Positions 7,971 to 17,369 are shown, counted from the stretch's first letter. The stretch is 64,000 nucleotides of DNA from Byssovorax sp. (GCA_025362495.1 JANYGI010000114.1:62001-126000), one strand, 5' to 3'. Notes: generated by a model not told the origin, from the sequence alone. Made by a program: numbers and translations.

Positions 7971-8684
7971 ATGAGCCTGATACAGACCGTCGTAGGATTG
8001 TTCGACACCGCGCGGATCAGCTTTCCGACCGTCGCCGACAGCCTGCGCGGGCCCGTCCCCGCCTCGGTGACGGAGCAGCGCCTCTCCTGGTGGACAGCCA
8101 AGCTCCTCCGCGACGCCGAGGTCGATCTCCACGTGAGCGGCCTCGAGCACGCCGGCGACGGCCGAGAGGCCATGATCGTGATGTCCAATCATCAGAGCCT
8201 CTATGACATCCCGGTGCTGTTCCAGGCGCTCCCGGGCTCGCTCCGCATGGTGGCCAAGGCCGAGCTCTTCCGCATGCCCGTCTGGGGCCGCGCCATGCTC
8301 GCCGCGGGCTTCATCCGCATCAATCGCGCCGATCGCGAGCAGGCCGTGGAGAGCCTGCGCGCGACGGGCGGAGCGCTCCTCGCGCAGGGAACGCGGGTGT
8401 GGATCGCCCCCGAGGGCACGCGCAGCAAGACGGGTGAGCTCGGCCCGTTCAAGAGCGGAGGCTTCCGCATGGCGCTCGATTTCGGGGTGCGCATCCTCCC
8501 CGTCGTCGTCGACGGCACGCGCCACGTGCTCGCCTCGACCGACTGGACGGTTCACCGCGGCAAGACGGTGACTGTCACCGTGCTCCCGCCCATCGATCCT
8601 GCGCCGTTCGGCATCGAGCGGCGCAAGGAGCTGATGAGCGAGGTACGGTGTGCGATCGCCTCTGGCCTCGGCGTCGCCCCGTGA
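7971..8684 (+). CDS. plsC: 1-acyl-sn-glycerol-3-phosphate acyltransferase (PlsC)
   Basis: A 237-residue LPLAT-family enzyme that transfers an acyl chain to lysophosphatidate to make phosphatidate at the inner membrane. It has the catalytic HX4D motif NHQSLYD (His74, Asp79), the substrate motif around GFIRINR (113-119) and EGTRS (148-152), all intact and in the usual spacing. An N-terminal hydrophobic patch probably anchors it. ATG 7971 is 38 bases after the preceding lipoprotein. A second, divergent acyltransferase lies at 29905, so this genome region holds two members of the superfamily. The gene converges with the next one after only 45 bases. Confidence 0.9.
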   Translation: MSLIQTVVGLFDTARISFPTVADSLRGPVPASVTEQRLSWWTAKLLRDAEVDLHVSGLEHAGDGREAMIVMSNHQSLYDIPVLFQALPGSLRMVAKAELFRMPVWGRAMLAAGFIRINRADREQAVESLRATGGALLAQGTRVWIAPEGTRSKTGELGPFKSGGFRMALDFGVRILPVVVDGTRHVLASTDWTVHRGKTVTVTVLPPIDPAPFGIERRKELMSEVRCAIASGLGVAP

Positions 8685-8729
8685 CTATGGAGTCGCCGGG
8701 CCGCGGTGATTGCCAGTCTCCCGCGGCGA

Positions 8730-10427
8730 TCAGGGGGTGAAGGTGATCCCGTAGTTGCCCGCGGAGTTGCCGCCGCCAATGACGCTGCCATCGACGTAAA
8801 CGTACGTCGCCGCGCCGCCGTTTACGTTGCCCATGGAGATCGACTCGGCCGCGTTGCCCCCGTTGTTGGAGCACGTGAGCTCGGAGTTGCCGTCGGCGCA
8901 CGACGAGCGCGAGTACAGCACCGCGTTGTAGTTGGTGTTGGCGTTGACGGTGTCGACGTCGAGCGGCCCGGCGACCGCGCGCGTCACGGCGTAGACCACC
9001 TGACCGCCGGGCTGGCCGCCGCAGCTCCCCTGCACAGTGGGGAACCCGTTGATGCCCGTGGTGGACCCGCGCACCGTCATCCCGGAGCCGATTTCGAGGG
9101 GGATCGGGACCGGATCATTGCAGTCGAGGCCGGACGAGAGATCGAAGTGAATCTTGTAGCTGCCGTCGTCGCCGGCGTTGAAGCCGTCGACGAACACGTA
9201 CGCCGTCTGGCCTTGCTGGATGCGGATGGAGACGACCTCGCCGCCGTTCAACATCAGCTGGTTCTGCGGATCGTAGCTGTCGTTGCAGAGCAGCGTGGCG
9301 TTGGCATTGGCGTCGCTGCACGCCGCGGCGACGTAGAGCACGCTGTCGAAGGTGGTCTGGCTGCGGACGAGGTTGGCCGTGAGGAAGCCGTTCGCCGTGG
9401 CCTTCACCGCGTAGACGCGATCGGTCGCGGCCGACGTGCAGCCTTGCGCGGTGTGGTCGCCGCCGTTCGTCGTCGAGCCCGACACGTCCTGCCCGCCGAG
9501 CCCGATCGTCACCGGGATCGCGGTGCCACAGGTGGATCCGGCCGAGCTCACGACTTCGGTGTGGCAGGCGGAGTCGCAGCCGTCGCCCGAGGTGGTGTTG
9601 CCGTCGTCGCACTGCTCGGTCGGCTCGAGCTTGCCATTGCCGCAGGTGGCCTTGCAGCCGGCGCCGTCGAGCTGGCAGCCCGTGCATTTCAGGCCATCGC
9701 CCTTCGAGTAGCCGAGATCGACGCACGTGTGGCCGTTGAGGAACGGGCCGTCGCAGGTCTCGCCGGTCTCGAGCTTCTGGCCGTCGCACGTCGCCGCGCA
9801 GCCCGTCGTGTCGATCTGGCAGTTGACGCATTTCGTGCCGACGGGGTTGCTGAAGCCGACGTCGGTGCAGTCGTGGCCGTTGAGCAGCGCGCCGTCGCAG
9901 AGCTCGCCGGGCTCGACCTTCTGACCGTCGCACGTCGGCTTGCACAGGCCGAAGTTGACCTTGCAGCCCGCGGTGCAGATCAGCCCCGCCGGGTTGGTGA
10001 AGTTGAAGCTCGTGCAGCTGAGCGTGCCGAAGTCGGTCTGGTCGCACTGCTCGCCCGGCTCCTTGATACCGTCGCCGCAGCCGATGCCGCCGGTGCTCGT
10101 GCTCGACGTCGTCGCGCCCGTGGTCGCGGTGCTCGATCCCCCGGCGCCGCCCCCGCCGCCAGGGCCCGAGGCCGTCGTCGTCGTCGGGTTCGTCGCTGCC
10201 GTCGTCGAGGTCGTGTCGCCGCCCTGGCCGGTGCTGGTCACCATCGTGGACGCCGTGGACGACGTTGACGTCGTCGCCGCGCCACCTGCGCCCGACGCGG
10301 CGCCGGAGTCGAAGAGGTCGTCGTTGCCGAGCCCCCCGCACGCGCCGGCTCCCGCCCCAAGCAGGCCCGCCCCGAGCAGCGCCAGGCCCACCCGCGGAGC
10401 ATTCAAACGCAACGATCGCTTCGACAT
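8730..10427 (-). CDS. Myxobacterial surface lipoprotein with Cys-rich repeats
   Basis: A 565-residue exported protein. The start ATG 10427 precedes a basic/hydrophobic signal with a lipobox-like end at Cys30. A Ser/Thr/Gly-rich linker (about 35-120) leads to four cysteine-rich repeats (about 120-280). The last of these, with CGNGKLEPTEQCDDGN, is the Myxococcus disulfide repeat (DUF4215-like). The C-terminal half holds two similar beta-rich domains with GCTS..DRVYAV- and VVYAVT-type segments, like pre-peptidase C-terminal domains. It is probably displayed on the outer membrane; function is unknown. Frames upstream of 10427 are open but not signal-like. Confidence 0.8.
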   Translation of the reverse strand: MSKRSLRLNAPRVGLALLGAGLLGAGAGACGGLGNDDLFDSGAASGAGGAATTSTSSTASTMVTSTGQGGDTTSTTAATNPTTTTASGPGGGGGAGGSSTATTGATTSSTSTGGIGCGDGIKEPGEQCDQTDFGTLSCTSFNFTNPAGLICTAGCKVNFGLCKPTCDGQKVEPGELCDGALLNGHDCTDVGFSNPVGTKCVNCQIDTTGCAATCDGQKLETGETCDGPFLNGHTCVDLGYSKGDGLKCTGCQLDGAGCKATCGNGKLEPTEQCDDGNTTSGDGCDSACHTEVVSSAGSTCGTAIPVTIGLGGQDVSGSTTNGGDHTAQGCTSAATDRVYAVKATANGFLTANLVRSQTTFDSVLYVAAACSDANANATLLCNDSYDPQNQLMLNGGEVVSIRIQQGQTAYVFVDGFNAGDDGSYKIHFDLSSGLDCNDPVPIPLEIGSGMTVRGSTTGINGFPTVQGSCGGQPGGQVVYAVTRAVAGPLDVDTVNANTNYNAVLYSRSSCADGNSELTCSNNGGNAAESISMGNVNGGAATYVYVDGSVIGGGNSAGNYGITFTP

Positions 10428-10504
10428 ACGCGCTCCCGGATCGGCCCCCGGACGAGGGAGCCTCGTCACGACTCTATACCGGTGCTTTGTCGAAGGGAAT
10501 CGTC

Positions 10505-11299
10505 TCACGGAGGCGGCAACACGGCCGCGCGATGCTCCTCCGGCGGCGCCTGCCGGAGGCGCCACGGGCTACCGCCGACGACGCCGCTCTCGGCCGGAGC
10601 GCGCTCGGCGTTGAGCCACGCCCAGAAGGCCTCGGCCCAGATGGCGCCGCCGGCCTCGCTCGGGTGGATCTTGTCGCCTTGCCGCGGGATCGGCTGCTTC
10701 ACGAGCGCGTCGGAGTCGAAGAAGCGGCACGGCGCGGTGTTCTCGCGGATCACCGCGGTGATGCCGGTGTCCTTGCGCCACGAGGGCGGCGAGACCCACA
10801 CGCAGGGGCGGTTGCCGATGGACTTCACGATGCGACGCACCGCGGGCGCGTGCGCCGGGGGATCGGTGTTGGTGAACTCGTTGGCGCCGAGGTTGATGAT
10901 CACCAGATCGGGCTGGGTGTTGGCCACGAGCAGATCCATCTTGCCGGCCCAGCTGGTGGTGAACGAGCTGGTCTCGGCGCGGACCTCGTAGCGAACGCCG
11001 AGCGCGGCCATGTGCGGCTTGAGCGCCTGGGCGAAGCCGGCGACGGCGAACGAGTCGCCGATATGGAGCACCGCGGTGCCCGTGGGGATCGGCGGCGGGG
11101 CAGGAGCGACCGGCGCGATCGGCGCTGCGGACGCGACCGGCACAGCGGACGACGCGGCCAGGGCCGGCGCGGGCGGAGCTTGTTGCGCCGAGGACACCGC
11201 GGACGCCGACACGATTTCCGGCGCCGTCGGGCCGGGGGTCGGCGGCGCACAGGCGCACGCGGCGAGGAGCAACGAAAGCACAGCGGGGGCTCGGCGCAT
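10505..11299 (-). CDS. SGNH/GDSL-type hydrolase, probable lipoprotein
   Basis: 264 residues. The start ATG 11299 has GAGG seven bases upstream. A signal with a Cys-rich end (LAACAC) and a Pro/Ala linker (20-75) precede the hydrolase domain. Catalytic blocks are visible: GDS with nucleophile Ser83, LGANE with Asn140, and DKIH with Asp209 and His212. SGNH enzymes are esterases, lipases or carbohydrate deacetylases; the LGANE block is like that of periplasmic members acting on cell-wall or polysaccharide esters. The substrate cannot be told. It is divergent from the M50 protease gene. Confidence 0.8.
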   Translation of the reverse strand: MRRAPAVLSLLLAACACAPPTPGPTAPEIVSASAVSSAQQAPPAPALAASSAVPVASAAPIAPVAPAPPPIPTGTAVLHIGDSFAVAGFAQALKPHMAALGVRYEVRAETSSFTTSWAGKMDLLVANTQPDLVIINLGANEFTNTDPPAHAPAVRRIVKSIGNRPCVWVSPPSWRKDTGITAVIRENTAPCRFFDSDALVKQPIPRQGDKIHPSEAGGAIWAEAFWAWLNAERAPAESGVVGGSPWRLRQAPPEEHRAAVLPPP

Positions 11300-11434
11300 G
11301 ACAAAACCTCGGGGAAGGCGCAGGTCGCGCACTCTAGGCGGGGCGCCGTCGCGGTCGCAATCTTCTGGCGACCGAGCCCGTTTGTTGTGGCAAGGTTCGC
11401 GCGAGCAAAGCGCGGTTCAGGAACGGAAATTCCC

Positions 11435-12847
11435 ATGAGATTTCGGCTTTTCGGCATCGACGTGCAGGTCCAGATGTTCTTCTGGCTCACGACCGCGTTC
11501 TTCGCCTACGAAGATCTGATGGCCGGCAACCTGGCCGGCGTCGCGATGTGGATCCTCGCGGTGTTCATCTCGGTCCTCGTGCACGAGCTCGGTCACGCGC
11601 TCGCCGTGAAGCGCCACGGCCTCGAGCCGGAGATCGCGCTGCACGGGATGGGCGGGACGACCTCGTGGATGCCGAGCTCGTCCACGTCGCGCCTCGATCA
11701 CATCATGATAAGCCTCGCCGGCCCGTTCGCCGGCTTCGCGCTCGGGCTGCCGATCCTGATGGTGTTCGGCGGCATATTCGGGCTGCCGGGGCACTACTGG
11801 TTCGTCGCGCCGATGTTCAACTGGCGCCTGCCGATGCTCGCCCACGAGCTGATCTCGGACATGATCTGGGTCAACCTCGGCTGGGGCTTCGTGAACCTGC
11901 TGCCGGTGCTGCCCTTCGACGGCGGTCACGTGCTGGAGCAGGCGCTCGGCCCGCGCCACGTGAAGCTCACGGCGGCGATCTCGGGGCTCGTCGGCGCCGG
12001 GGTGGCCATCGCCGCCATGATGGGCAAGCAGTGGTGGGTCGCGATGCTGTTCGGCATGTCGGCGATGCAGAGCTTCCAGCGCTTCAACGCGCCCCCGGCG
12101 CACTCGGTGATCATGCCGCAGAAGAAGGCGGCGCCGCCCGCATCGGCGATCCCGGCCGAGCTCGCGGCGATGCTGGCGTCGGCTCGCAGCGCCCTCGCCG
12201 ACGACAGGCTCGCGAAGGCGATCGAGATCGCGCAGGCGGTGCTGATCGCCAAGCCGCTGCCGCCTCGCGCCGCGGTGCTCGCGCTGGAGATCGTCGGCTG
12301 GGCGCACCTCCTCGGCGACGATCCGCGCGAGGCCGCGAAGGCCGTGAAATCCGCGCAGAGCCTCGGCGAGGTCGACGCGGCGCTGGTCGGTGCGACGCTG
12401 CACGCGACGGGCGATCTGGCCTCGGCGCGCGAGGTGCTCGAGGCCGCGAGGAGCGCCGGCGACAGCCGCAAAGAGGTCGTGGGCCCGCTGATCCAGGTCC
12501 TGATCCAGCAGGGCGAGGTGGCGCGCGCGGCGGCCGTGGCGCTCGACATCGTCGAGTCCCTGTCGGAGGACGACGCGCGCAAGATGGCCGAAATCGCCCT
12601 GGAACACCGCGATTTCGAGGGCGCCGCTCGGCTCTTCGAGGCGATCTTCAAGCGGGTGCGCGGCGCGGAGGACGCCTACGCGGCGGCGCGCGCCCACGCC
12701 CTCGGCGGGAGCCACGATCGCGCGGTCGAGTGGCTGCGTCGCGCGGTCGAGGCTGGCTTCTCGGATCGCGCGCGGGCATGGTCCGACGCTGCCCTCGAGG
12801 CGCTCCGCACCGGCCCCGATCTCGAGACCGTCCTCCCGAGACCCTGA
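11435..12847 (+). CDS. Site-2-protease-like M50 metalloprotease with helical-repeat C-terminus
   Basis: 470 residues. The first half is an integral-membrane M50 peptidase with HELGH at residues 50-54 and the third ligand in LPFDGG (Asp162), both needed for zinc. Such proteases cut membrane-bound regulators. The second half (about 225-470) is Ala/Leu/Glu-rich and reads as TPR-like helical repeats, for example SARSALADDRLAKAIEIAQA and the final DRAVEWLRRAVEAGF. This fusion could recruit substrates. There is no PDZ domain, unlike RseP. ATG 11435 is chosen because it starts the amphipathic strand typical of the fold; the longer open frame upstream crosses another gene. dut follows after three bases. 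Confidence 0.85.
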   Translation: MRFRLFGIDVQVQMFFWLTTAFFAYEDLMAGNLAGVAMWILAVFISVLVHELGHALAVKRHGLEPEIALHGMGGTTSWMPSSSTSRLDHIMISLAGPFAGFALGLPILMVFGGIFGLPGHYWFVAPMFNWRLPMLAHELISDMIWVNLGWGFVNLLPVLPFDGGHVLEQALGPRHVKLTAAISGLVGAGVAIAAMMGKQWWVAMLFGMSAMQSFQRFNAPPAHSVIMPQKKAAPPASAIPAELAAMLASARSALADDRLAKAIEIAQAVLIAKPLPPRAAVLALEIVGWAHLLGDDPREAAKAVKSAQSLGEVDAALVGATLHATGDLASAREVLEAARSAGDSRKEVVGPLIQVLIQQGEVARAAAVALDIVESLSEDDARKMAEIALEHRDFEGAARLFEAIFKRVRGAEDAYAAARAHALGGSHDRAVEWLRRAVEAGFSDRARAWSDAALEALRTGPDLETVLPRP

Positions 12848-12850
12848 TCC

Positions 12851-13339
12851 ATGTCCCCTCGCCGTCTCCCGTTACGCGTCCACTGCGCTCGCACCGGCGC
12901 GCACGACATTCCTCGCCCCGCCTACCAGACCGAAGGCGCCGTCGGGATGGACCTCTGCGCCGCTGTCGACGCAGCGCTCACGCTCGCCCCCGGCGATCGC
13001 GCGCTCGTCGGCACGGGCTGGTCGATCGCCGTTCCCGAAGGCTTCGAGGGCCAGGTGCGACCGCGGTCGGGGTTGGCGCTGAACCACGGAGTCACCGTGC
13101 TCAACAGCCCCGGCACCATCGATCCCGACTTCCGGGGCGAGCTCCTGGTGCTGCTCATCAACCACGGCCGCGAGCCGTTCGTGATCACGCGCGGCGATCG
13201 CATCGCACAGCTGGTGATCGCGCCGACCGCGCGCGCCGAGCTCGTCGAGATGACGACGCTGCCGCCCACGTCTCGCGGGAGCGGCGGGTACGGATCGACC
13301 GGCGTTCAGGCCCCGAAGCCCCCCGCTTCGCGGCCCTGA
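12851..13339 (+). CDS. dut: dUTP diphosphatase (dUTPase)
   Basis: 162 residues, the normal size of the trimeric dUTPase that turns dUTP into dUMP and keeps uracil out of DNA. All five motifs are present: GAVGMDLCA (29-37), RPRSGLAL (70-77), [14 protein letters not shown] (85-98), RGDRIAQLV (114-122) and the C-terminal Gly-rich loop [10 protein letters not shown] that closes over the substrate. The catalytic Asp is in the third motif. The gene starts three bases after the protease stop and is probably translated from the same message. Confidence 0.95.
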   Translation: MSPRRLPLRVHCARTGAHDIPRPAYQTEGAVGMDLCAAVDAALTLAPGDRALVGTGWSIAVPEGFEGQVRPRSGLALNHGVTVLNSPGTIDPDFRGELLVLLINHGREPFVITRGDRIAQLVIAPTARAELVEMTTLPPTSRGSGGYGSTGVQAPKPPASRP

Positions 13340-13344
13340 TCGCT

Positions 13345-13368
13345 CAACGCATCAACGCATCAACGCTT
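13345..13368. repeat. Three tandem copies of an 8-base unit
   Basis: CAACGCAT, CAACGCAT and CAACGCTT stand head to tail between the convergent stops of dut and the S1-domain gene, and run into the last codons of the latter. A short slippage-prone repeat; no function is evident. Confidence 0.6.
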
Positions 13369-14226
13369 CGGCGCGGGCGCGCGGCGCGACGCTTCCGGCG
13401 TCGTCGCCTTCGGCGCGGCGGCCTTGGGCGCGGGGGCGGCCTTCACCGTCGTCTTCGAGAGCAGATCGGCCAGCGTCCCGAAGTTGCGCGGCTCGGGCTT
13501 CGCAGGCTTCTTCGGGGCGCCCTTCTGCGGGCCGCCCGCGGCCGCCGCGTCGCCGGTCGCGGCCGCGTCGGGCGCCTGACCCGACTTGAACGCCTCGAAC
13601 AGGCCGCGCTCGTCGTCGGCGCCGAGGGCCGCGATCGAGAGGCGGATCTTCCCGGTCTCGTCGATGGCCAGGATCTTCGCGTCGATGTCCTGGCCGATGG
13701 CGAAGTGCTTCTTGAGATCGGCGCCGCGTGACGTGCCCGTCTCCTGCGAGGGGACGAGGCCGCGGCCGCTGCGACCGAAGGTGCCGTCGATCTGCACGAA
13801 GACGCCGTAGCGCTCGATGCCGGTGATCTTGCCCTTCACGCGGGCGCCCTCGACGAGGGTCGGACCGGTCGAGCCGGCGGGGCCCGACGCCGTCGCGCGG
13901 GCGACGCCGATGTCGGCGTCGGCGTGGCGGATCACCGTGGGATTGAGGCGAACTTGCCCCGTCTCCTTGTCGATCGACGCGACGATCGCCGAGACGCGGC
14001 CGCCGACCTCGATGCGGATCTTACCGTCCGCGTCGCACAGGCCGATGCGCTCGAACACGCCCTCTTGCTTGCCGCCCAGCTCGGCGAAGACCGCCTCGCG
14101 GGCGATGGCGACGATCGTGACCTCGACCTGCTCGCCGACTCGGTACTCGCGGCGACCCCGCCGCGCGTCGCTGGACTGCTCGAAAAGGTTGGCGAAAGAG
14201 TCGGCGTTTCCGGAAGGCGTGGACAT
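13360..14226 (-). CDS. S1 RNA-binding domain protein
   Basis: 288 residues with two S1 (OB-fold) domains, at about 27-98 and 122-200. The second contains GKITGIERYGVFVQIDG and later KIRLSI, the classic S1 signature; the first is more divergent (VTIVAIAREAVFAELGG). The remainder is a Lys/Ala/Pro-rich tail, probably disordered and basic. Short S1 proteins of this kind bind RNA or ribosomes; the exact role is unknown. It is not ribosomal protein S1, which has four to six domains. The start ATG 14226 has no competitor nearby. Confidence 0.85.
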   Translation of the reverse strand: MSTPSGNADSFANLFEQSSDARRGRREYRVGEQVEVTIVAIAREAVFAELGGKQEGVFERIGLCDADGKIRIEVGGRVSAIVASIDKETGQVRLNPTVIRHADADIGVARATASGPAGSTGPTLVEGARVKGKITGIERYGVFVQIDGTFGRSGRGLVPSQETGTSRGADLKKHFAIGQDIDAKILAIDETGKIRLSIAALGADDERGLFEAFKSGQAPDAAATGDAAAAGGPQKGAPKKPAKPEPRNFGTLADLLSKTTVKAAPAPKAAAPKATTPEASRRAPAPKR

Positions 14227-14343
14227 GGGCCGGGGTCATAGCGCGGGGAGCGCGGGCGCGAAAGGGCGCGAAACCCGGTCTTCGCGCGGACCTTCGCGAA
14301 GAGCGACGAAGGCGAACGATCGACACCAACTTCCAGGAGGATG

Positions 14344-14352
14344 TGCTAGGGT
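14344..14352 (+). promoter_or_regulatory. Extended -10 promoter of the tRNA gene
   Basis: TGC-TAGGGT fits an extended -10 element (TGnTAnnnT) and ends 15 bases before the tRNA 5' end. No good -35 stands at the usual distance, which is common for extended -10 promoters. Confidence 0.5.
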
Positions 14353-14367
14353 CCGCGCACTTTCACC

Positions 14368-14443
14368 GGGTCGATAGCTCAGTCGGTAGAGCTGCGGGCT
14401 TTTAACCCGTTGGTCCGGGGTTCGAGTCCCCGTCGACCCACCA
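14368..14443 (+). tRNA. tRNA-Lys, anticodon UUU, CCA encoded
   Basis: A full cloverleaf of 76 bases. The acceptor GGGTCGA pairs with TCGACCC. The D stem is GCTC/GAGC, the anticodon stem GCGGG/CCCGT and the loop CTTTTAA, giving anticodon TTT. The T arm is CGGGG TTCGAGT CCCCG, and the 3' CCA is encoded. Its anticodon reads AAA/AAG. A weak hairpin (CCCTGC/GCGGGG, about 14453-14470) follows and could mark the transcript end. Confidence 0.97.
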
Positions 14444-14521
14444 GATAATCCCTGCGATTTTGCGGGGAGACGCCAGAGCGCGAGGCGGGCGACGAAGGGC
14501 TTCGTCGCTCGGGTGAAAGCG

Positions 14522-15742
14522 TCAGAAGACTTCGGGGCACCACGGGGCGCGCGCCGAACGAAAGAGCGCGTCGGCGCGGAGCAGCGCGCCCGGCGTGCGC
14601 TCGACGGCGCGCCCGGCGTCGGCGAGGCGGGTGAAGCCGACGCCGCCGAGGTACGTCGCGCCGAGCGCGTCGACGTCGAGCGTGAGATCCGGCGCCTCCC
14701 CGGTGCGCGCGGCCTTGCCGTCGGCGAGGCGATACGAGCCTTCATTCCACGGGCAAAACGCGTCGCGTACGCCGATCACGAGCGGCGGGCCCTCGGCCTC
14801 CCAGCCGCGCTGCGAGAGCGCCGCGGCGACGTCGACGAGGCGGATCCACACCGCGTCGTTGAGGCGCATGCCGAGGCGCCCCGGCTCGACGACGAGGTGC
14901 AGCAGCGGGTGATCGATTGGCAGGAGCGAGGCCCTGATCGTGCGCACCAGATCGGTGTCGCAGAGGTAGCGCCAGATCGCGCGCGTGGCCGCGGGCGAGT
15001 CGCCGAGCGCCTCGACGACGTCGAGCGATCCCGCGAGGACGTCGTCGACGACGTGGGTGCCGACGCGGTACGCCGCGTAGCCCGCCGGGCGACCGTCGAG
15101 GGTGCAGAGCACGCGCAGCTGCGCCGGCCGGCCGGCGCGCGCCCAGTCGGGATCGGACAGGCGACGCGAGCGCCACCAGCTCGGCGAGCGCGAGAGCAGC
15201 CCCGGCGTCGCGAGGCGGACCCGCTCGTAGATCGGCGCGAACTCGCGGGCCGCTTCGTCGAGATCGACGAGGCGAAAGCGCGCGGTCGCGGCGGCGCCCG
15301 GCGCTCCGGAGAACTGCGAGCGATCGCGATCGAGCGCGATCGAGCCGCCGAACGAGGCCACGCCGTAGCCGAAGCGGCCGTAGATCGATCCCTCCGACGC
15401 GAAGAGCGAGGCCACCGATTTGCCGCGCGCGCGCGTCTCGTCGAGGTGGGCGCGCATCAGCTCGCGGAGGATCCCGCGGCGTCGATGGGTCGGGAGCACC
15501 GCGACGATCGTCAGCCCCTCGGTCTCGACGGCAACGCCTCCCGGCGTGGTGGTCGCGAAGGACCAGGAGCCCGCGGAGCCCACGAGCGCGTCGCCGTCGA
15601 AGGCGCCGAGGCGCATCTGGAATTCGGCGAGCGATTGCAGGCGCGCGACGCGCTCCGGGACGGCGCCGATCCCGAACGCGATCCCCATCGGGCCGAGAAG
15701 CGCAGCGTCTTCGTCGAGCGACGTGGGGCGGATGGTGATCAT
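14522..15742 (-). CDS. Eis-like GNAT N-acetyltransferase
   Basis: 406 residues with the three-part plan of the Eis family. An N-terminal GNAT fold has acetyl-CoA loop VLPTHRRRGILRELM (about 94-108), followed by a second GNAT-like region and a C-terminal sterol-carrier-like domain. The chain ends in CPEVF, where the terminal carboxylate acts as catalytic base in Eis enzymes. Eis proteins acetylate amines, including aminoglycosides and protein lysines; the natural substrate here is unknown. ATG 15742 starts the conserved ITIRPTSLDED strand; the slightly longer frame is arginine-rich and unlikely. It shares the strand of the ligase and NRPS genes upstream, but a 49-base gap leaves co-transcription open. 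Confidence 0.88.
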   Translation of the reverse strand: MITIRPTSLDEDAALLGPMGIAFGIGAVPERVARLQSLAEFQMRLGAFDGDALVGSAGSWSFATTTPGGVAVETEGLTIVAVLPTHRRRGILRELMRAHLDETRARGKSVASLFASEGSIYGRFGYGVASFGGSIALDRDRSQFSGAPGAAATARFRLVDLDEAAREFAPIYERVRLATPGLLSRSPSWWRSRRLSDPDWARAGRPAQLRVLCTLDGRPAGYAAYRVGTHVVDDVLAGSLDVVEALGDSPAATRAIWRYLCDTDLVRTIRASLLPIDHPLLHLVVEPGRLGMRLNDAVWIRLVDVAAALSQRGWEAEGPPLVIGVRDAFCPWNEGSYRLADGKAARTGEAPDLTLDVDALGATYLGGVGFTRLADAGRAVERTPGALLRADALFRSARAPWCPEVF

Positions 15743-15791
15743 CACCGCGCGAGCATACGCGCGAGCGCGCCCGCCCGGTAACACCGAAAAA

Positions 15792-17369
15792 TCAGGGCTT
15801 TCGCAGCTTGAAGCGCTGGATCTTCCCGGTCGCGGTCTTCGGCAGGTCGGCCACGATCTCGATCCAGCGCGGGTATTTGTAGGGCGCGAGCGTCGCCTTC
15901 ACGTGGACCTTGAGCGCCTCGATCAGCGCGTCGGACGCGAGCGCGCCCTCGGCGAGCACCACGATCGCGCGCGGCTTGATCAGGCCGTTCTCGTCGGCGT
16001 GACCGACGACGGCGGCCTCGAGGACGTCGGGGTGCGCGACGAGCGCGGTCTCGACCTCGAACGGCGAGACGTAGATCCCGCCGACCTTGAGCATGTCGTC
16101 GGAGCGGCCCTGGTAGACGTAGCGCCCCTCGGCGTCGCACAGGTAGTGATCGCCGGTGCGCGTCCAGCGGCCGTGAAACGTGGCGTGGCTCTGCTCGCGC
16201 TTGTTCCAGTAGAGCGCCGCCGCCGACGGGCCGCTGACCCAGAGATCGCCGACGCCGCCGGGCGCGACGGCGTGGCCGTGCTCGTCGCGGATCGCGACCT
16301 CGTAGCCGGGGACGGGCTTGCCCGTCGTCCCGTAGCGCACGTCGCCGGGCCGGTTCGAGAGGAAGATGTGCAGCATCTCGGTCGAGCCGATCCCGTCGAG
16401 GATGTCCACGCCGGTGCGCGCGACGAAGCGATCGCCGACGTCTTTCGGGAGCGCCTCGCCGGCCGACGTGCAGACGCGGAGCGCGCTCGACGCCAGCTCG
16501 CCCGGCTCGGCGAGGAGCGAGGCGTAGAGCGTGGGAACGCCGTAAAATATCGTCGGCCTCTTCTCGACGAGGCGACGACGGACCGCGGCGGGCGTGGGGC
16601 GCTCGCCCATCAGCAGCGCGGTCGCGCCGACGCGGAGCGGGAACGTGATCGAGTTGCCGAGGCCGTAGGCGAAGAAGAGCTTCGCGGCGGAGAACACCAC
16701 GTCGTCCTCGCGGATCCCGAGGACGCTCGTGCCGTAGTACTCGGCCGTGTAGACCAGATCCGACTGCCGGTGCACCGCGCCCTTGAGCTGCCCCGTGGAG
16801 CCCGACGTGTAGAGCCAGAACGCGAAGTCGTCGGCGCAGGTGGGCGCGGCCTCGAGCGCGGGGCTCGCCGCGGCGAGGATCGCGTCGAGCGCGAGCGCGC
16901 CCCCCGCCGCCGGGCCGTCGAGGATCACGTGCTCGAGGAACGGCTGCCCGGGCAGGATCGCCGCGATCTTGTCGAAGAGCGGAGCCGAGACGACCAGGAC
17001 CCGCGCGCGCGTGTCGCGGAGGAGCGCGTCGTAGTCGCTCGCGGTGAGCAGCGTGTTCACCGGCACGGGGACGGCGCCAATCTTGATCGCGCCGAAGAAC
17101 ACCGCGGGGAAGCGCACCGTGTCGAGGAGCACGAGGAGCACGCGCTCTTCCATCCGCACGTCGAGGCCTCGCAGCGCGTTGCCCGCGCGGTTGACCTGCT
17201 CGGCGAGGCCGGCGTAGGTGAGTTCGGTGGTGTCGTCGATGAACGCGACCTTGGCCCCGCGCCCCTCGGCGAGGTGGCGATCGACGAAGTCGGCGGCCGC
17301 GTTGTAGACGCGCGGGATCGCGATCATGGGCGGGGACGTGGAGCGGTCAGCCGTGGCGTAGCCGGACAT
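15792..17369 (-). CDS. Benzoate-CoA ligase family enzyme
   Basis: 525 residues of the ANL (acyl-adenylating) superfamily, making an acyl-CoA from acid, ATP and CoA. The phosphate loop YTSGSTGQLKG (near 215), the segment DGIGSTEMLHIFLSN (near 335), the hinge DDMLKVGGIYVSPFEVE (near 435) and the catalytic Lys in KTATGKIQRFKL (near 517) are intact. The GSTEMLHIFLSN pattern is that of benzoate-CoA ligases, so an aryl acid is the likely substrate. It lies 26 bases downstream of maf, which overlaps the NRPS, so it may supply an aryl-CoA starter to that enzyme; alternatively it serves aromatic catabolism, though no ring-degrading gene is near. Confidence 0.85.
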   Translation of the reverse strand: MSGYATADRSTSPPMIAIPRVYNAAADFVDRHLAEGRGAKVAFIDDTTELTYAGLAEQVNRAGNALRGLDVRMEERVLLVLLDTVRFPAVFFGAIKIGAVPVPVNTLLTASDYDALLRDTRARVLVVSAPLFDKIAAILPGQPFLEHVILDGPAAGGALALDAILAAASPALEAAPTCADDFAFWLYTSGSTGQLKGAVHRQSDLVYTAEYYGTSVLGIREDDVVFSAAKLFFAYGLGNSITFPLRVGATALLMGERPTPAAVRRRLVEKRPTIFYGVPTLYASLLAEPGELASSALRVCTSAGEALPKDVGDRFVARTGVDILDGIGSTEMLHIFLSNRPGDVRYGTTGKPVPGYEVAIRDEHGHAVAPGGVGDLWVSGPSAAALYWNKREQSHATFHGRWTRTGDHYLCDAEGRYVYQGRSDDMLKVGGIYVSPFEVETALVAHPDVLEAAVVGHADENGLIKPRAIVVLAEGALASDALIEALKVHVKATLAPYKYPRWIEIVADLPKTATGKIQRFKLRKP

